Part shown: positions 50,907 through 58,789 of the stretch, piece by piece
Layout of the letters: every line of letters starts with the position of its first letter
Position numbering within the stretch: the stretch's first letter is position 1
Origin: Candidatus Rubneribacter avistercoris
Lineage (GTDB): Bacteria > Actinomycetota > Coriobacteriia > Coriobacteriales > Eggerthellaceae
Reading direction: 5' to 3'
Assembly (NCBI GenBank): GCA_019115845.1
Contig: DXCU01000065.1
Span: 1-64,000, forward strand
Length of the DNA: 64,000 nucleotides
The notes under the pieces: generated by a model
What the model was told of the DNA's origin: nothing
The model's database searches: none
The model's input: the letters and a program-made list of their open reading frames with translations, nothing else
Program-made: the position numbers and the translations under genes

Positions 50907-52322
50907 GTGAGAGAGGGCGTTGCATCGGGAAGAGGGTCTGGGGCATTGCTTGCGTTGTTGGTTGTCGGATACGCCTCGCGATTGCTGTGGTTTTACTTGA
51001 CAGGCTTTGGCTCCATCTTCTCACAATCGGGCTTATCTGGCGTGGGACCCATTGGTGGCGAGTCCATTTACTTTCTCACCGGAGTGGCAACGTTGGCCGT
51101 CATCGCCTTGAGGCCCCAGATTGTCTCAGACGGTTTGAGGTACTGGGTGGTTTTGACGGCCGTGTGCACGGTGTTTGGCGTGTTTCTCCTTGCGTTTGCC
51201 CAGGGGCAGGTGGATGCCGGCTCGCCTTGGGTTGCAGTGGCGGGATTGGTGCTGCTTGGTGTGGGATACGGCGGAAGCGAACCTGTGTGGGCTGAGGCAT
51301 TCGGAAGGGTCTTGCCGCTGAGCCGAGCTGGAGCGTGCGTGGCGGCTGGATACGTCCTCTGCGGTGCGGCCTGTTTGGCTGCAGCTTCGTTTGCCGACGG
51401 TGCGCTGCTTGGCGCGTTGTCGTTGATCCTCCCAGCGTTTTCGACGGCGTGTTGGTTCGTGTTCGAGCGCTTCTCTGGCTGTGGCAAATCCGCGCGTCAT
51501 GCGCTTCCGGCGAAGAACATGCGGTTTAGCTGGGTTGTTGTTGTGATGATGCTTCCGGTGGCGTTGCGTCTTGTCGGAGGAGGCGGCCTTTGGGGAAGTG
51601 CCGCATCGGTTTCGAGTTCGCCTCTGGACATTTCCGTTCCTTCGTTTGTGGCGGGGGCTGTTGCAGTTGCCGTGCTGGTGCGCGTTGGCGTCTCGTGGAA
51701 GGTTGGAACCTTTTCGTTTCGGAAGTATCGGGCTGCGCTGCTTCTTGCGGCAATGATGCTCCTTGCCGTCTCTGTCGTCGATTCCGTTGGTTCGCCAGGG
51801 CTTGCTTTTGTATCCGATGCCCTTGTGTGGGCGATGGAAGTGTTCTGCTCCATGCTCTGTCTTGTGCTCATGCTCGACGTGGCTCGTATTGCTGGCCGGC
51901 CCGAAGGGATTGTTTTTGGCATAGGATTCGGCCTTCAGTGGGCGCTGTGTTTCCTCTGGTCGCTGTTGGCCGGTCATGTTGATGGTATAACGGGAACCAT
52001 TCCCACCGTCATGGCCTTTCTCATTGTGGGGGTGTTCGCCTTTTTGCCCGATCAGGCGCTTTTTTCCGTGAGTTCCCTCGCGTCGCGCCAAGACGATGCC
52101 GAGGGTTCGTTGGCCATTGCGGCGGCGGCCTTCGGCCTCACCCCTCGCGAGACGGAGGTCTTGGGGATTCTCGCCCAGGGTCGGAACCTGAGGTATGTGG
52201 GCGAGAAACTGCACATTTCGGAGAGCACGGTGAAAACTCACACCCAGAACATCTATCGGAAGGTGGGGGTGGGCAATCGCCAGGAGCTTTTGGATGCTCT
52301 GCAGGCCGAGAGGGATCAATAG
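50907..52322 (+). CDS. LuxR-type regulator fused to a multi-pass membrane domain (copy 4)
   Basis: 471 residues. About 12 hydrophobic helices (about 10-380), then a LuxR domain with LTPRETEVLGILAQGRNL and ISESTVKTHTQNIYRKVGV. The open frame runs back to 50637 through the promoter. GTG 50907, with GGAGAGG upstream, gives the expected length; GTG 50898 is an alternative. GC content is clearly lower than in copies 1-3. It precedes a ketosteroid-dehydrogenase-like flavoprotein on the same strand, with two hairpins between. It probably senses a small molecule in the membrane and switches that gene. Confidence 0.85.
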   Translation: MREGVASGRGSGALLALLVVGYASRLLWFYLTGFGSIFSQSGLSGVGPIGGESIYFLTGVATLAVIALRPQIVSDGLRYWVVLTAVCTVFGVFLLAFAQGQVDAGSPWVAVAGLVLLGVGYGGSEPVWAEAFGRVLPLSRAGACVAAGYVLCGAACLAAASFADGALLGALSLILPAFSTACWFVFERFSGCGKSARHALPAKNMRFSWVVVVMMLPVALRLVGGGGLWGSAASVSSSPLDISVPSFVAGAVAVAVLVRVGVSWKVGTFSFRKYRAALLLAAMMLLAVSVVDSVGSPGLAFVSDALVWAMEVFCSMLCLVLMLDVARIAGRPEGIVFGIGFGLQWALCFLWSLLAGHVDGITGTIPTVMAFLIVGVFAFLPDQALFSVSSLASRQDDAEGSLAIAAAAFGLTPRETEVLGILAQGRNLRYVGEKLHISESTVKTHTQNIYRKVGVGNRQELLDALQAERDQ

Positions 52323-52348
52323 CGCCGTCTTTTGCGCCTCATCCGTTA

Positions 52349-52383
52349 GGGAGGATATTCGCTCGACCTGCGCATATCCTCCC
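52349..52383. terminator. Hairpin after LuxR copy 4
   Basis: GGGAGGATAT (52349-52358) pairs perfectly with ATATCCTCCC (52374-52383) over a 15-nt loop. No T-tract. The right arm sequesters a CCTCC, not a ribosome site. It may be a terminator or a regulator-binding palindrome. Confidence 0.5.
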
Positions 52384-52430
52384 ATGCAGCCGTTTTCTTC
52401 CTTCCGGGGTTTCGCAAAACTTCTCACAGG

Positions 52431-52449
52431 GACACCGCGAGGCGGTGTC
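52431..52449. promoter_or_regulatory. Palindromic operator or hairpin before the flavoprotein gene
   Basis: GACACCGC-GAG-GCGGTGTC: 8-bp arms around 3 nt, 31 bp before the ATG at 52481. It is a candidate operator for LuxR copy 4. Confidence 0.5.
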
Positions 52450-52480
52450 GGTTCGTATCCTGAACGGAGGGAGTGTGCTG

Positions 52481-54214
52481 ATGTCGAACGAAACGATACA
52501 AAAACAAACAGGGGTAAATCCGAAGGCCGGAGCGAAGGCAGGGGTCTCCCGGCGGGATTTCCTGAAGGCTACGGTTGCGGCTGGGACCGGGTTGGCTGCT
52601 GTGGGGGCTTTGGGCGGGTGCGCGCCGTCTGGGGGAGGGTCTTCAAACAGCCAGGAGTGGGATCGCGAGGTGGAGGTGGTGTTCGTTGGCGCGGGCGGAT
52701 CGGCCTGGGGCGCCATCGCGGCGAAGGATGCGGGCGCGGAGTCGGTGCTTATTGTTGAGAAGTCGGGCATGTTCGGGGGCACCAGCTCGCTTTCCGCGGG
52801 CGGGTTCTGGATTCCGGCGAATAACGTTGAGGAGAAGCTGGGCATCAAGGACAGCAGGGACGACGCCGTGGAATACCTTTCCCACGTGTCAGGAGGCAAA
52901 TCGACCCCCGAACTTCAAGAGGCGTACATCGACGGCGCGAACGCCTTCTTGGAGTGGACCCAGAGTCTGGGGTTTGAATGGGAGCCCATCGCCATCGGCG
53001 CGCTTCCGTTTCCCGATTATTACAACTACCCCGGCTGTTCCTCGGGCGGTGCACGATCACTTTATATAGACGATGTGGCCTCGTGGAAAAACATCAAAGG
53101 TGAGGATGTTGAGTCGGTTGGCTTCATGCGTGCGGCCCCTACGTGGAATCTCGTGCGTCACCTCTGCGAGGAGCGGGGTGTGGACATCATGTACAACGCG
53201 GAGGCAACAAAACTCATTCGCAATGATGAAGGCGTAGTCGAAGGTGTTGTGGTTGCGAATGGCAAGTCGGAGGAGCGTATTAAGGCCACCAAAGCGGTGT
53301 TTTTAGGAACCGGCGGGTTCGATCACAATAAAGAGATGCGGGAATCCTACATCAAGATTCCTCTTGCCAACACCATGCTCGTGGACACGTGCACAGGCGA
53401 TGGACACAGGATGGGTATGGAGATAGGGGCCGACCTGTCGAACATGTCAAGTTTCTATGGAAACAGCTGCTTTGTGCCGCTGGGTATGGAAATCGACAAC
53501 ATCATGACCGACAAGATGGACCAGTATGTTGATGGCAGTTCGTATCGGTCGAAGCCTGGCGCTATCGTGGTGAACAAAAAAGGTAAGCGGTTTGGGAACG
53601 AGAGCGCCTCGTATCCGCTGTTCGCCCGGTCGTTTGAGGAGTTTGACACCGGAACGGGCGAATGGAGCAACATCCCTGCGTTTTTCATCTGCGATTCTAC
53701 GTATTTGGAGCACTACCTCATGCCGGGTGTGAGCGAGATGGGCGCTGTTCCGGACTGGATGGAGAAAGCCGATACGCTTGAGGAGCTAGCGGACATTCTC
53801 GGTATCAACGCCGAAGGGCTTCTGAGCGAGGTGGCGGAGTTTAACAAAAACGCTGCTGAGGGAGTGGACCCGGTGTTCCATCGCGGAGAATGGGCGTTTG
53901 ACACCAATACAGGAGGTGACGGAGGGACGGGGCGAGCCGACTTGAAGAACCTCGCGCTTGCCCCCGTTGAGGTGGGCCCGTTCTATGGGTGCCCTCAGTA
54001 TCCGGGAAGTTTGGGAACGTCCGGCGGGCTTAAGATCAACGAACATGCGCAGGTTATCGACGTGCATGGTGAGGTCATTCCCCATCTGTATGCGGGAGGA
54101 TGCTGTGCGGCTTCGCCGTTTGGCTGGGGATACCCCGGTGGTGGCGGCCCTGTCGGATGCGGCGGCGTGATGAGCTTTGTGGCTGTTGAGCATATGTTCG
54201 AAACCACCTTGTAG
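52481..54214 (+). CDS. Tat-exported flavoprotein, 3-ketosteroid dehydrogenase-like (d)
   Basis: 577 residues. Tat signal SRRDFLKATVAAGTG (about 23-37), lipobox-like LGGC, and FAD motif VVFVGAGGSAWGAIAAKDAG. FGGTSSLSAGGFWIPANN at the start of the catalytic part and YPGGGGPVGCGGVMSFVA at the end follow the pattern of 3-ketosteroid dehydrogenases (KstD branch of FAD-binding_2). The fumarate-reductase catalytic strings are missing. An exported KstD-like enzyme in a strict anaerobe could act as a reductase or dehydrogenase on steroids, bile acids or other cyclic enones; this is inference. ATG 52481 follows GGAGGGAG. It is the lowest-GC flavoprotein of the window, matching its regulator. Confidence 0.8.
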   Translation: MSNETIQKQTGVNPKAGAKAGVSRRDFLKATVAAGTGLAAVGALGGCAPSGGGSSNSQEWDREVEVVFVGAGGSAWGAIAAKDAGAESVLIVEKSGMFGGTSSLSAGGFWIPANNVEEKLGIKDSRDDAVEYLSHVSGGKSTPELQEAYIDGANAFLEWTQSLGFEWEPIAIGALPFPDYYNYPGCSSGGARSLYIDDVASWKNIKGEDVESVGFMRAAPTWNLVRHLCEERGVDIMYNAEATKLIRNDEGVVEGVVVANGKSEERIKATKAVFLGTGGFDHNKEMRESYIKIPLANTMLVDTCTGDGHRMGMEIGADLSNMSSFYGNSCFVPLGMEIDNIMTDKMDQYVDGSSYRSKPGAIVVNKKGKRFGNESASYPLFARSFEEFDTGTGEWSNIPAFFICDSTYLEHYLMPGVSEMGAVPDWMEKADTLEELADILGINAEGLLSEVAEFNKNAAEGVDPVFHRGEWAFDTNTGGDGGTGRADLKNLALAPVEVGPFYGCPQYPGSLGTSGGLKINEHAQVIDVHGEVIPHLYAGGCCAASPFGWGYPGGGGPVGCGGVMSFVAVEHMFETTL

Positions 54215-54363
54215 CGTTTGGGGTCATAGCGTCTGGGGGCGGCTTGCCGCTGCCGGGCAAGCGTCGGGGCCGCAGGTTCGCGCGGTCCCGACACCTTTTG
54301 TCGTGTTGCTTAGGGTGTGCAGATGTTTGCAGGCTGGCGAATACGCTGCGCAAAGGTTATGGT

Positions 54364-54374
54364 CGGGGGGGGGG
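54364..54374 (+). repeat. G11 homopolymer in an intergenic region
   Basis: Eleven consecutive G between flavoprotein (d) and the broken AAA-ATPase, about 75 bp upstream of a possible -10 box (TATGAT, 54450-54455). Such tracts are prone to slippage. Confidence 0.7.
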
Positions 54375-54500
54375 CGTCATTCTGCGTTGTTGCCTCGCAC
54401 CGTTCTGCTCGGTTCGGGTGCGCTTCTCTTTTCTTGCTGCGCATGTTGGTATGATGCTGGAAAATAGCGACGCTCGAGGCGGCAAGCGAAGGAGAGAGCC

Positions 54501-54720
54501 ATGGCGCAAGCGGCGAGGAAATGCCCGGTGGGCGTGCAAGTGTTCAAGGACATTCGGAACCGGAACCTGATGTATGTGGACAAGACCCGCTATATCTATG
54601 GCCTGGCACATTTGGGCGGCAGGTATGTGCTCCTCTCACGTCCGCAGCGTTTCGGCAAGACCTTGCTCGTATTGTGCGGGATGGGTTGCTTGGCAACAGG
54701 TTTCTTTCCTCCTTTCTGCT
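54501..54720 (+). pseudogene. Truncated AAA-ATPase-like / PD-(D/E)XK nuclease protein
   Basis: 73 residues. The start, CPVGVQVFKDIRNRNLMYVD followed by KTRYIYGLAHLGGRYVLLSR and PQRFGKTLL, is the conserved N-terminus of the PF09820-type AAA-ATPase-like family, normally 500-570 residues with a C-terminal nuclease-like domain. After the Walker A region (RFGKTLL) the similarity stops abruptly and the frame ends at 54720. ATG 54501 has a good AAGGAGAG site, so only the 5' part survived. The break point adjoins an inverted-repeat region (54778-54931), suggesting that an insertion or deletion destroyed the gene. Confidence 0.75.
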
Positions 54721-54777
54721 AAACCGCCGCCGACCCGGCCCGTGCCCACGCTGGTTTAACGCAGAGTCTCCCTCTTG

Positions 54778-54931
54778 GTGGCGAGAAATGGCCGAAGTCG
54801 GAAGATTTCTGCGAGTCCATGACGTTTTGCTCGGGCACCGGCTCTCTGCGATCAGGTGGTTTCTCGATAAGGGATCTCTCGTCGTTGAACAAATCTCTGC
54901 GAACCTTCCGACTTCGGTCATTTCTCGCCAC
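54778..54931. repeat. Imperfect inverted repeat, MITE-like, in decayed region
   Basis: The arm GTGGCGAGAAATG-R-CCGAAGTCGGAAG (54778-54804) recurs as its complement at 54905-54931, 26 of 27 bases matching. Related CTAAACCG sequences lie on both sides (about 54719-54726 and 54950-54957). The 100-bp interior has no coding signal. No transposase is present. The region 54721-55202 holds no supported gene. Confidence 0.65.
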
Positions 54932-55202
54932 TGAGAAGCGTCCTTTCCGCTAAACCGTCGCTGGCGCGGTCCAGGCCGGCCCGCCGCGCGAAGTTCCACA
55001 GGCACCTCGGAAAGTCTCGTCCGGCAGGTGCGTTGGGCGGGCCTTCTGAGGCGCCCGATCAGGAGGGCAGTAACGAAGTGCCGGAGGTATGCGGCTTGGG
55101 GGTAGTCCGGGAAGAGCTCCGCACGACGGTTGAACGCCGTCGACGAATAATTGAGCCAATTGAGCCGGACACGCTTTGCCCTATAACCCGAGGAGGTGCC
55201 AC

Positions 55203-55289
55203 ATGGTCGAGATCAACGCTGGCCGTACCATTGAGTTGAGTCGAGTTGGGTGCGGCAAGGTGGATCGAGGCCGCTTGCTTTTCCGTTGA
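55203..55289 (+). CDS. 28-residue mini-ORF with strong ribosome site
   Basis: An ATG at 55203 stands 7 nt after GAGGAGG, the best ribosome site in this stretch, and opens a 28-codon frame (MVEINAGRTIELSRVGC... ending LLFR). I recognise no family. It lies 71 bp before the orphan NrfD-type gene. It may be a leader peptide, or the preserved 5' end of a deleted gene such as the iron-sulfur or catalytic subunit that normally accompanies NrfD. The direct TTGAGTTGAGT stretch inside is unusual. Confidence 0.4.
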   Translation: MVEINAGRTIELSRVGCGKVDRGRLLFR

Positions 55290-55360
55290 TTGTCGCACGA
55301 CAGACTGGTATCGTGTGAACGGTAGGAAAACGCATCAAAGTTGCTGGCAAGGGCGGGCGC

Positions 55361-56320
55361 GTGGTTTTCAGCGAGCTGATAGTCGCATATCTGTTTCTGG
55401 GCGGTTCTGCGGCCGGGGCTTTTTTGGTGCTGGCGGCGGCCGACTTGGTGCGCGCTTCGCGAATGCGTCGTGCTGCTGCGATGACGGGCGCGCCGAGCGC
55501 GGGTGCTCCGAGCGCGGGCGCGCACTCCGGTCGTGCAGGCCAAGCGCGACTGCGGCGCGCACACAGCCAAGGGCGCGGGCTTCGCCGCATTGCGTACGTG
55601 CTGGTGGCGGCGACGCTCGCGTTGGGCGGGGTGCTGCTGTGCGTGGACCTGGGGCGTCCCGATGCGTTCTTCCTGCTGTTTTTGCACCCGACGCCCACGT
55701 ACCTGACGGTGGGATCGTTCTCGCTGCTGGTGCTGTTGGCGTGCAGCATGTGCGCGGCGGCCGAGTCGGTGTTCGAACTGCCGTCTGCGTTCGGTGCGGT
55801 GGCGCTTGCGTGCAAAGCGCTGGGGTGCGTGGCGGCGGCGGTGCTCATGGTGTACACGGGTTTGCTGCTGCAGGGCATTCAGACGGTGGCGCTGTGGGCC
55901 TCGCCGTGGCTGCCGGCGCTGTTCGCGCTTTCGGCCTTGTCATGCGGGTTGGCGCTGCTGCTGGGAAGCGCGTGCTTCGCGGGCGGCGACTCGGTGAGCA
56001 TTGCCTGGTGCCGCGTGCTGCCAAGGGCCGACCTGGCGGTGGTGGCGCTTGAGGCGCTGGTTGCGAGCGCCTACGTGCTGACAAGCGGTTCAGGTGCGGC
56101 GGCTTCGCAGCTTCAGACCCTGGTGGCGGGGGAGTGCGCACCGCTGTTTTTGGGCGGGTTCGCGGCGTGCGGCCTGGCGGTGCCGTTTGCGCTGGAGTGC
56201 GCGGCGTTGCGCTTTGGCGCGCGGCCCGGGCTGCTGCTGGCAACGGCGATGCTGATGCTGGTCGGCGGGTTCTGTTTGAGGCTTGCTATTGTGGCAAGCG
56301 GCATGCACATGGCGGCGTAG
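55361..56320 (+). CDS. NrfD/PsrC-type membrane anchor subunit (orphan)
   Basis: 319 residues with about 8-9 hydrophobic helices. The start VVFSELIVAYLFLGGSAAGAF is characteristic of NrfD/PsrC/DmsC-like quinol-oxidising subunits of molybdoenzyme complexes, and LDLGRPDAFF-type sequence (VDLGRPDAFFLLFLHPTPTY) is the quinone-site region of this family. Residues about 30-75 form a repetitive GAPSAGAPSAGAHSG insert. No molybdenum or iron-sulfur subunit is adjacent, only a mini-ORF and decayed DNA upstream, so the complex is incomplete or its partners are elsewhere. The molybdoenzyme pair at 58.8-62.0 kb lacks an anchor and could use this one. GTG 55361 has a weak AAGGG site. Confidence 0.75.
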   Translation: MVFSELIVAYLFLGGSAAGAFLVLAAADLVRASRMRRAAAMTGAPSAGAPSAGAHSGRAGQARLRRAHSQGRGLRRIAYVLVAATLALGGVLLCVDLGRPDAFFLLFLHPTPTYLTVGSFSLLVLLACSMCAAAESVFELPSAFGAVALACKALGCVAAAVLMVYTGLLLQGIQTVALWASPWLPALFALSALSCGLALLLGSACFAGGDSVSIAWCRVLPRADLAVVALEALVASAYVLTSGSGAAASQLQTLVAGECAPLFLGGFAACGLAVPFALECAALRFGARPGLLLATAMLMLVGGFCLRLAIVASGMHMAA

Positions 56321-56332
56321 GATCAAGGAGCA

Positions 56333-56722
56333 ATGGAAACGCCTTCGTTTGAAATAGAGAAAGACTCCAACCTGCCCTACTGGGTGCAGTTGAAGGAGCG
56401 CTTCGTGTACCTGATCAACTCGGGTTACTACCAGCCGGGCGATCAGCTTCCCACGGTGCGCAAATTCGCCGCCGACCTGCGCATCGCCTACAACACGGTG
56501 AGCAAGGCGTACATGGCGCTTGAACGCGACGGCTTCATCACCACGTCGCGCGGTCGCGGCGCGTTCGTGTGCGAACCGCCGGGGGAGGATGGGCCGCAGG
56601 GGCTGGACCTGCACATCGAGGAGTTCGTACGGGGGTGCCTTGAGCGTGGCATGGACTATGACGACATATCCCGGCAGGTCAACAAAACCATCGACGCAAT
56701 AAGGAGAAGCGATGAGGGCTAA
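56333..56722 (+). CDS. GntR-family (YtrA-like) regulator
   Basis: 129 residues. The winged helix is clear: LPYWVQLKERFVYLINSGYY, QPGDQLPTVRKFAADLRIAY and NTVSKAYMALERDGFITTSR, then GRGAFV. The C-terminal about 45 residues are helical and short, as in the YtrA subfamily, which lacks a ligand domain and usually controls adjacent transporter genes. ATG 56333 follows AAGGAG. It overlaps the SPFH gene by 11 bp and starts 12 bp after the NrfD gene, so it probably regulates one or both. Confidence 0.9.
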   Translation: METPSFEIEKDSNLPYWVQLKERFVYLINSGYYQPGDQLPTVRKFAADLRIAYNTVSKAYMALERDGFITTSRGRGAFVCEPPGEDGPQGLDLHIEEFVRGCLERGMDYDDISRQVNKTIDAIRRSDEG

Positions 56723-57707
56723 GGGCGCGCGCACGGCGCAAACGGGTTCGTTCGGCGGCGGGGCGGACCGGACGGCATTCGCTAACGAGGGGCCGTATCG
56801 CCGCTCGGAGATGGAGTTCGGCGTGGCGGCCGACGCGTACCGCTCCGCGCCCGACAAGCGCGCCACCCGCAACGGCGCCATCCTGCTGACGGGGCTGATC
56901 GCCATTGTGGCGTTCCTTGCCGCGCTGGCGGTGGGGTGGCTTGCGGCCGGCGAGGCGAACCTGGTGGTGGTGCTGGTGGCCGCAGCGTTGGGTGTGCTTG
57001 CGTTGGCGTCTGCGCGCGTGTCGCTGGAATGGGAGCGCTACGTGGTCATGCGCCTGGGGCGTTTCAACCGGCTTGCGGGGCCGGGGCTGTTCTTCATCGT
57101 GCCGTTCGTGGAGTTCTGCACGCTGCGCATCGACCAGCGCACCCAGGTCACGCCGTTCGGCGCCGAGGAGACCCTCACGGCCGATTTGGTGCCCCTTGAT
57201 GTGGACGCCGTGCTGTACTGGATGATCTGGGACCCCGAGAAAGCCTGCTCGGAGGTGGAGGACTGCTACTTCGCCGTGGCGCTTGCCGCGCAGACCACGT
57301 TGCGCGACGCCATAGGCCGCGCGTCGGTGGCCGACGTGGTCATGCGTCGCCATTCGCTGGACAAGCAGCTGGAGGAGGCCATAGAGGAGAAGGTGTCGGC
57401 TTGGGGCATCACGGTGCTTTCGGTGGAGGTGCGCGACATCATCATGCCCAAGGAGCTGCAGACGGTCATGTCCCTGGAAGCGCAGGCCGAAAGCCGCAAG
57501 AACGCGCGCCTTACGCTCATGGAGGCCGAGCGTGACGTAGCCGCCATCTTGGACGAGGTGGCCGAAACGTACCGCGACAACGACCTTGCGCTCGAGCTGC
57601 GCCGCATGCACCTCACCTACGAGGGGGCGTCGGACAGCCAAGCCGCCATGGTGGTGCCAAGCGCTTACACCGAAGGGTTCGCGGGCGGCGATAAAAGCAC
57701 GGGGTGA
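56712..57707 (+). CDS. SPFH/band-7 (slipin, stomatin-like) membrane protein
   Basis: 331 residues. A polar N-terminus (about 1-55) precedes two hydrophobic helices (about 56-97). The SPFH domain (about 100-290) has WERYVVMRLGRFNRLAGPGL, FIVPFVEFCTLRIDQRTQ, PLDVDAVLYWMIWDPEKAC and VLSVEVRDIIMPKELQ. Such proteins form oligomeric scaffolds at the membrane. Residues about 250-310 are helical and charged. It overlaps the upstream GntR gene by 11 bp and is followed by the convergent LuxR gene. It is not accompanied by an NfeD-type protease, which is the usual slipin partner. Confidence 0.9.
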   Translation: MRAKGARTAQTGSFGGGADRTAFANEGPYRRSEMEFGVAADAYRSAPDKRATRNGAILLTGLIAIVAFLAALAVGWLAAGEANLVVVLVAAALGVLALASARVSLEWERYVVMRLGRFNRLAGPGLFFIVPFVEFCTLRIDQRTQVTPFGAEETLTADLVPLDVDAVLYWMIWDPEKACSEVEDCYFAVALAAQTTLRDAIGRASVADVVMRRHSLDKQLEEAIEEKVSAWGITVLSVEVRDIIMPKELQTVMSLEAQAESRKNARLTLMEAERDVAAILDEVAETYRDNDLALELRRMHLTYEGASDSQAAMVVPSAYTEGFAGGDKSTG

Positions 57708-57767
57708 TGCCCGCAAGCGCAAGAAGAAAGGCCGCTAACGCCAGCGAGCACCGCCGCGAATCCCCGG

Positions 57768-58559
57768 TCAGAACTCACCTTCCTGAGCGTTTCTGAGGGC
57801 CTCTGTGATTTCGGGCCGGCTGCAAAGCCCGCGCGTGATGGCATAAAGAGCAAGCTGCGTTCGGTTGTGAAGCGCCGTTTTCGTAAGCAGTGTGCGAATA
57901 TGGCCTTTCACGGTGTTTTGGGAAATGCGAAGCCGAGCGCTGATCTCGCCGTTCTCGTATCCAAGGCCGACAAGTTGCAGCACCTCGATTTCTCGGTCGG
58001 TGAGGGCTATCTCGTGGCTTTCGGGTGCAGCGCCAACCTTTGCAACAAGCAGGTCGTCGAACCGCGCGGAGTCGGCGTGCTCGATTCTGCTGCTCCGAGC
58101 GGCTTCGCACACCTCGTTGACGATGGCCGTATAGGCTTCCAAATGCCCTTGGAGGCACGTTCGGTAGGCATCGAGGACAATCTCGATGGCCTGGAGCTGC
58201 TGAGCGGGATCGTCGGCAAAGGCGTTGCGGACAAGCGGCACAAGGAGATGCACGAACACGAGGGTTCCATGGAGAGACGCCTCGATGCCGCGGTATCCTC
58301 CGCAGACCCACGATGTCGCCATGTCGATGGTCCACTTCGACTCTTCTATGTCTTTTCCACGATACAGGTCGGCAAGATGATTGAGCCCGTATTCCAGCCA
58401 CGCGCGGCACTCGCTCCGTGACATCTCGGAAAACGCGCGCGTCTCGTCAATCGTTGTATGGAACCAGATCAGCTCGTCGGTCAGAAAATCGAGGTTCGCC
58501 GTCTGCGTTTCAATGATTTTGTCGATAATCTCATCGGTTGCGATGCTGCGTGCCTTCAA
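57768..58559 (-). CDS. Soluble LuxR-type regulator with helical sensor domain (copy 5)
   Basis: 263 residues, without membrane helices, unlike the other four. A helical N-terminal domain (about 1-165: DKIIETQTANLDFLTDELIW, SWVCGGYRGIEASLHGTLVF, LVPLVRNAFADDPAQQLQAI) is of a type I cannot assign. The C-terminal LuxR domain has LTDREIEVLQLVGLGYENGE and ISQNTVKGHIRTLLTKTAL. I start it at TTG 58559 because GAGAGGAG stands just upstream; the open frame extends to 58745 through the operator without another ribosome site. A run of eight G lies between that ribosome site and the TTG. It is divergent from a molybdoenzyme operon and separated from it by a near-perfect palindrome. Confidence 0.8.
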   Translation of the reverse strand: MKARSIATDEIIDKIIETQTANLDFLTDELIWFHTTIDETRAFSEMSRSECRAWLEYGLNHLADLYRGKDIEESKWTIDMATSWVCGGYRGIEASLHGTLVFVHLLVPLVRNAFADDPAQQLQAIEIVLDAYRTCLQGHLEAYTAIVNEVCEAARSSRIEHADSARFDDLLVAKVGAAPESHEIALTDREIEVLQLVGLGYENGEISARLRISQNTVKGHIRTLLTKTALHNRTQLALYAITRGLCSRPEITEALRNAQEGEF

Positions 58560-58563
58560 GGCG

Positions 58564-58571
58564 CCCCCCCC
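58564..58571 (-). repeat. G8 tract between ribosome site and start of LuxR copy 5
   Basis: Eight C on the plus strand give eight G on the coding strand between GAGAGGAG and the TTG start. Slippage would change the spacing and so the translation rate. Confidence 0.6.
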
Positions 58572-58663
58572 TCCTCTCGGCTGGTGCATGCCGTCCAACA
58601 CCATGTGCGCCCCTTGCCCCATACCTTGGTATCGGCTTGACCCACCCGCTTTTGCCGGCCGTG

Positions 58664-58692
58664 CTATTCGTCCGGACGTTCCGGACGAATAG
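58664..58692. promoter_or_regulatory. Perfect 13-bp-arm palindrome, operator of LuxR 5 and the molybdoenzyme operon
   Basis: CTATTCGTCCGGA-CGT-TCCGGACGAATAG: 13-bp arms and 3-nt centre, in the 230-bp divergent gap. A TTCCGG...TACCAT pair (58679-58684, 58703-58708, spacing 18) overlapping its right arm may be the promoter of the plus-strand operon. Confidence 0.75.
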
Positions 58693-58789
58693 GCTGAAAT
58701 CTTACCATACAACTCGCTACCGCTCGAATTCGGGCGCGGTTTCAAAAGGACGAGGGAAGAGTCCAGTCATCGAGAGGAACGGAGGAGCA

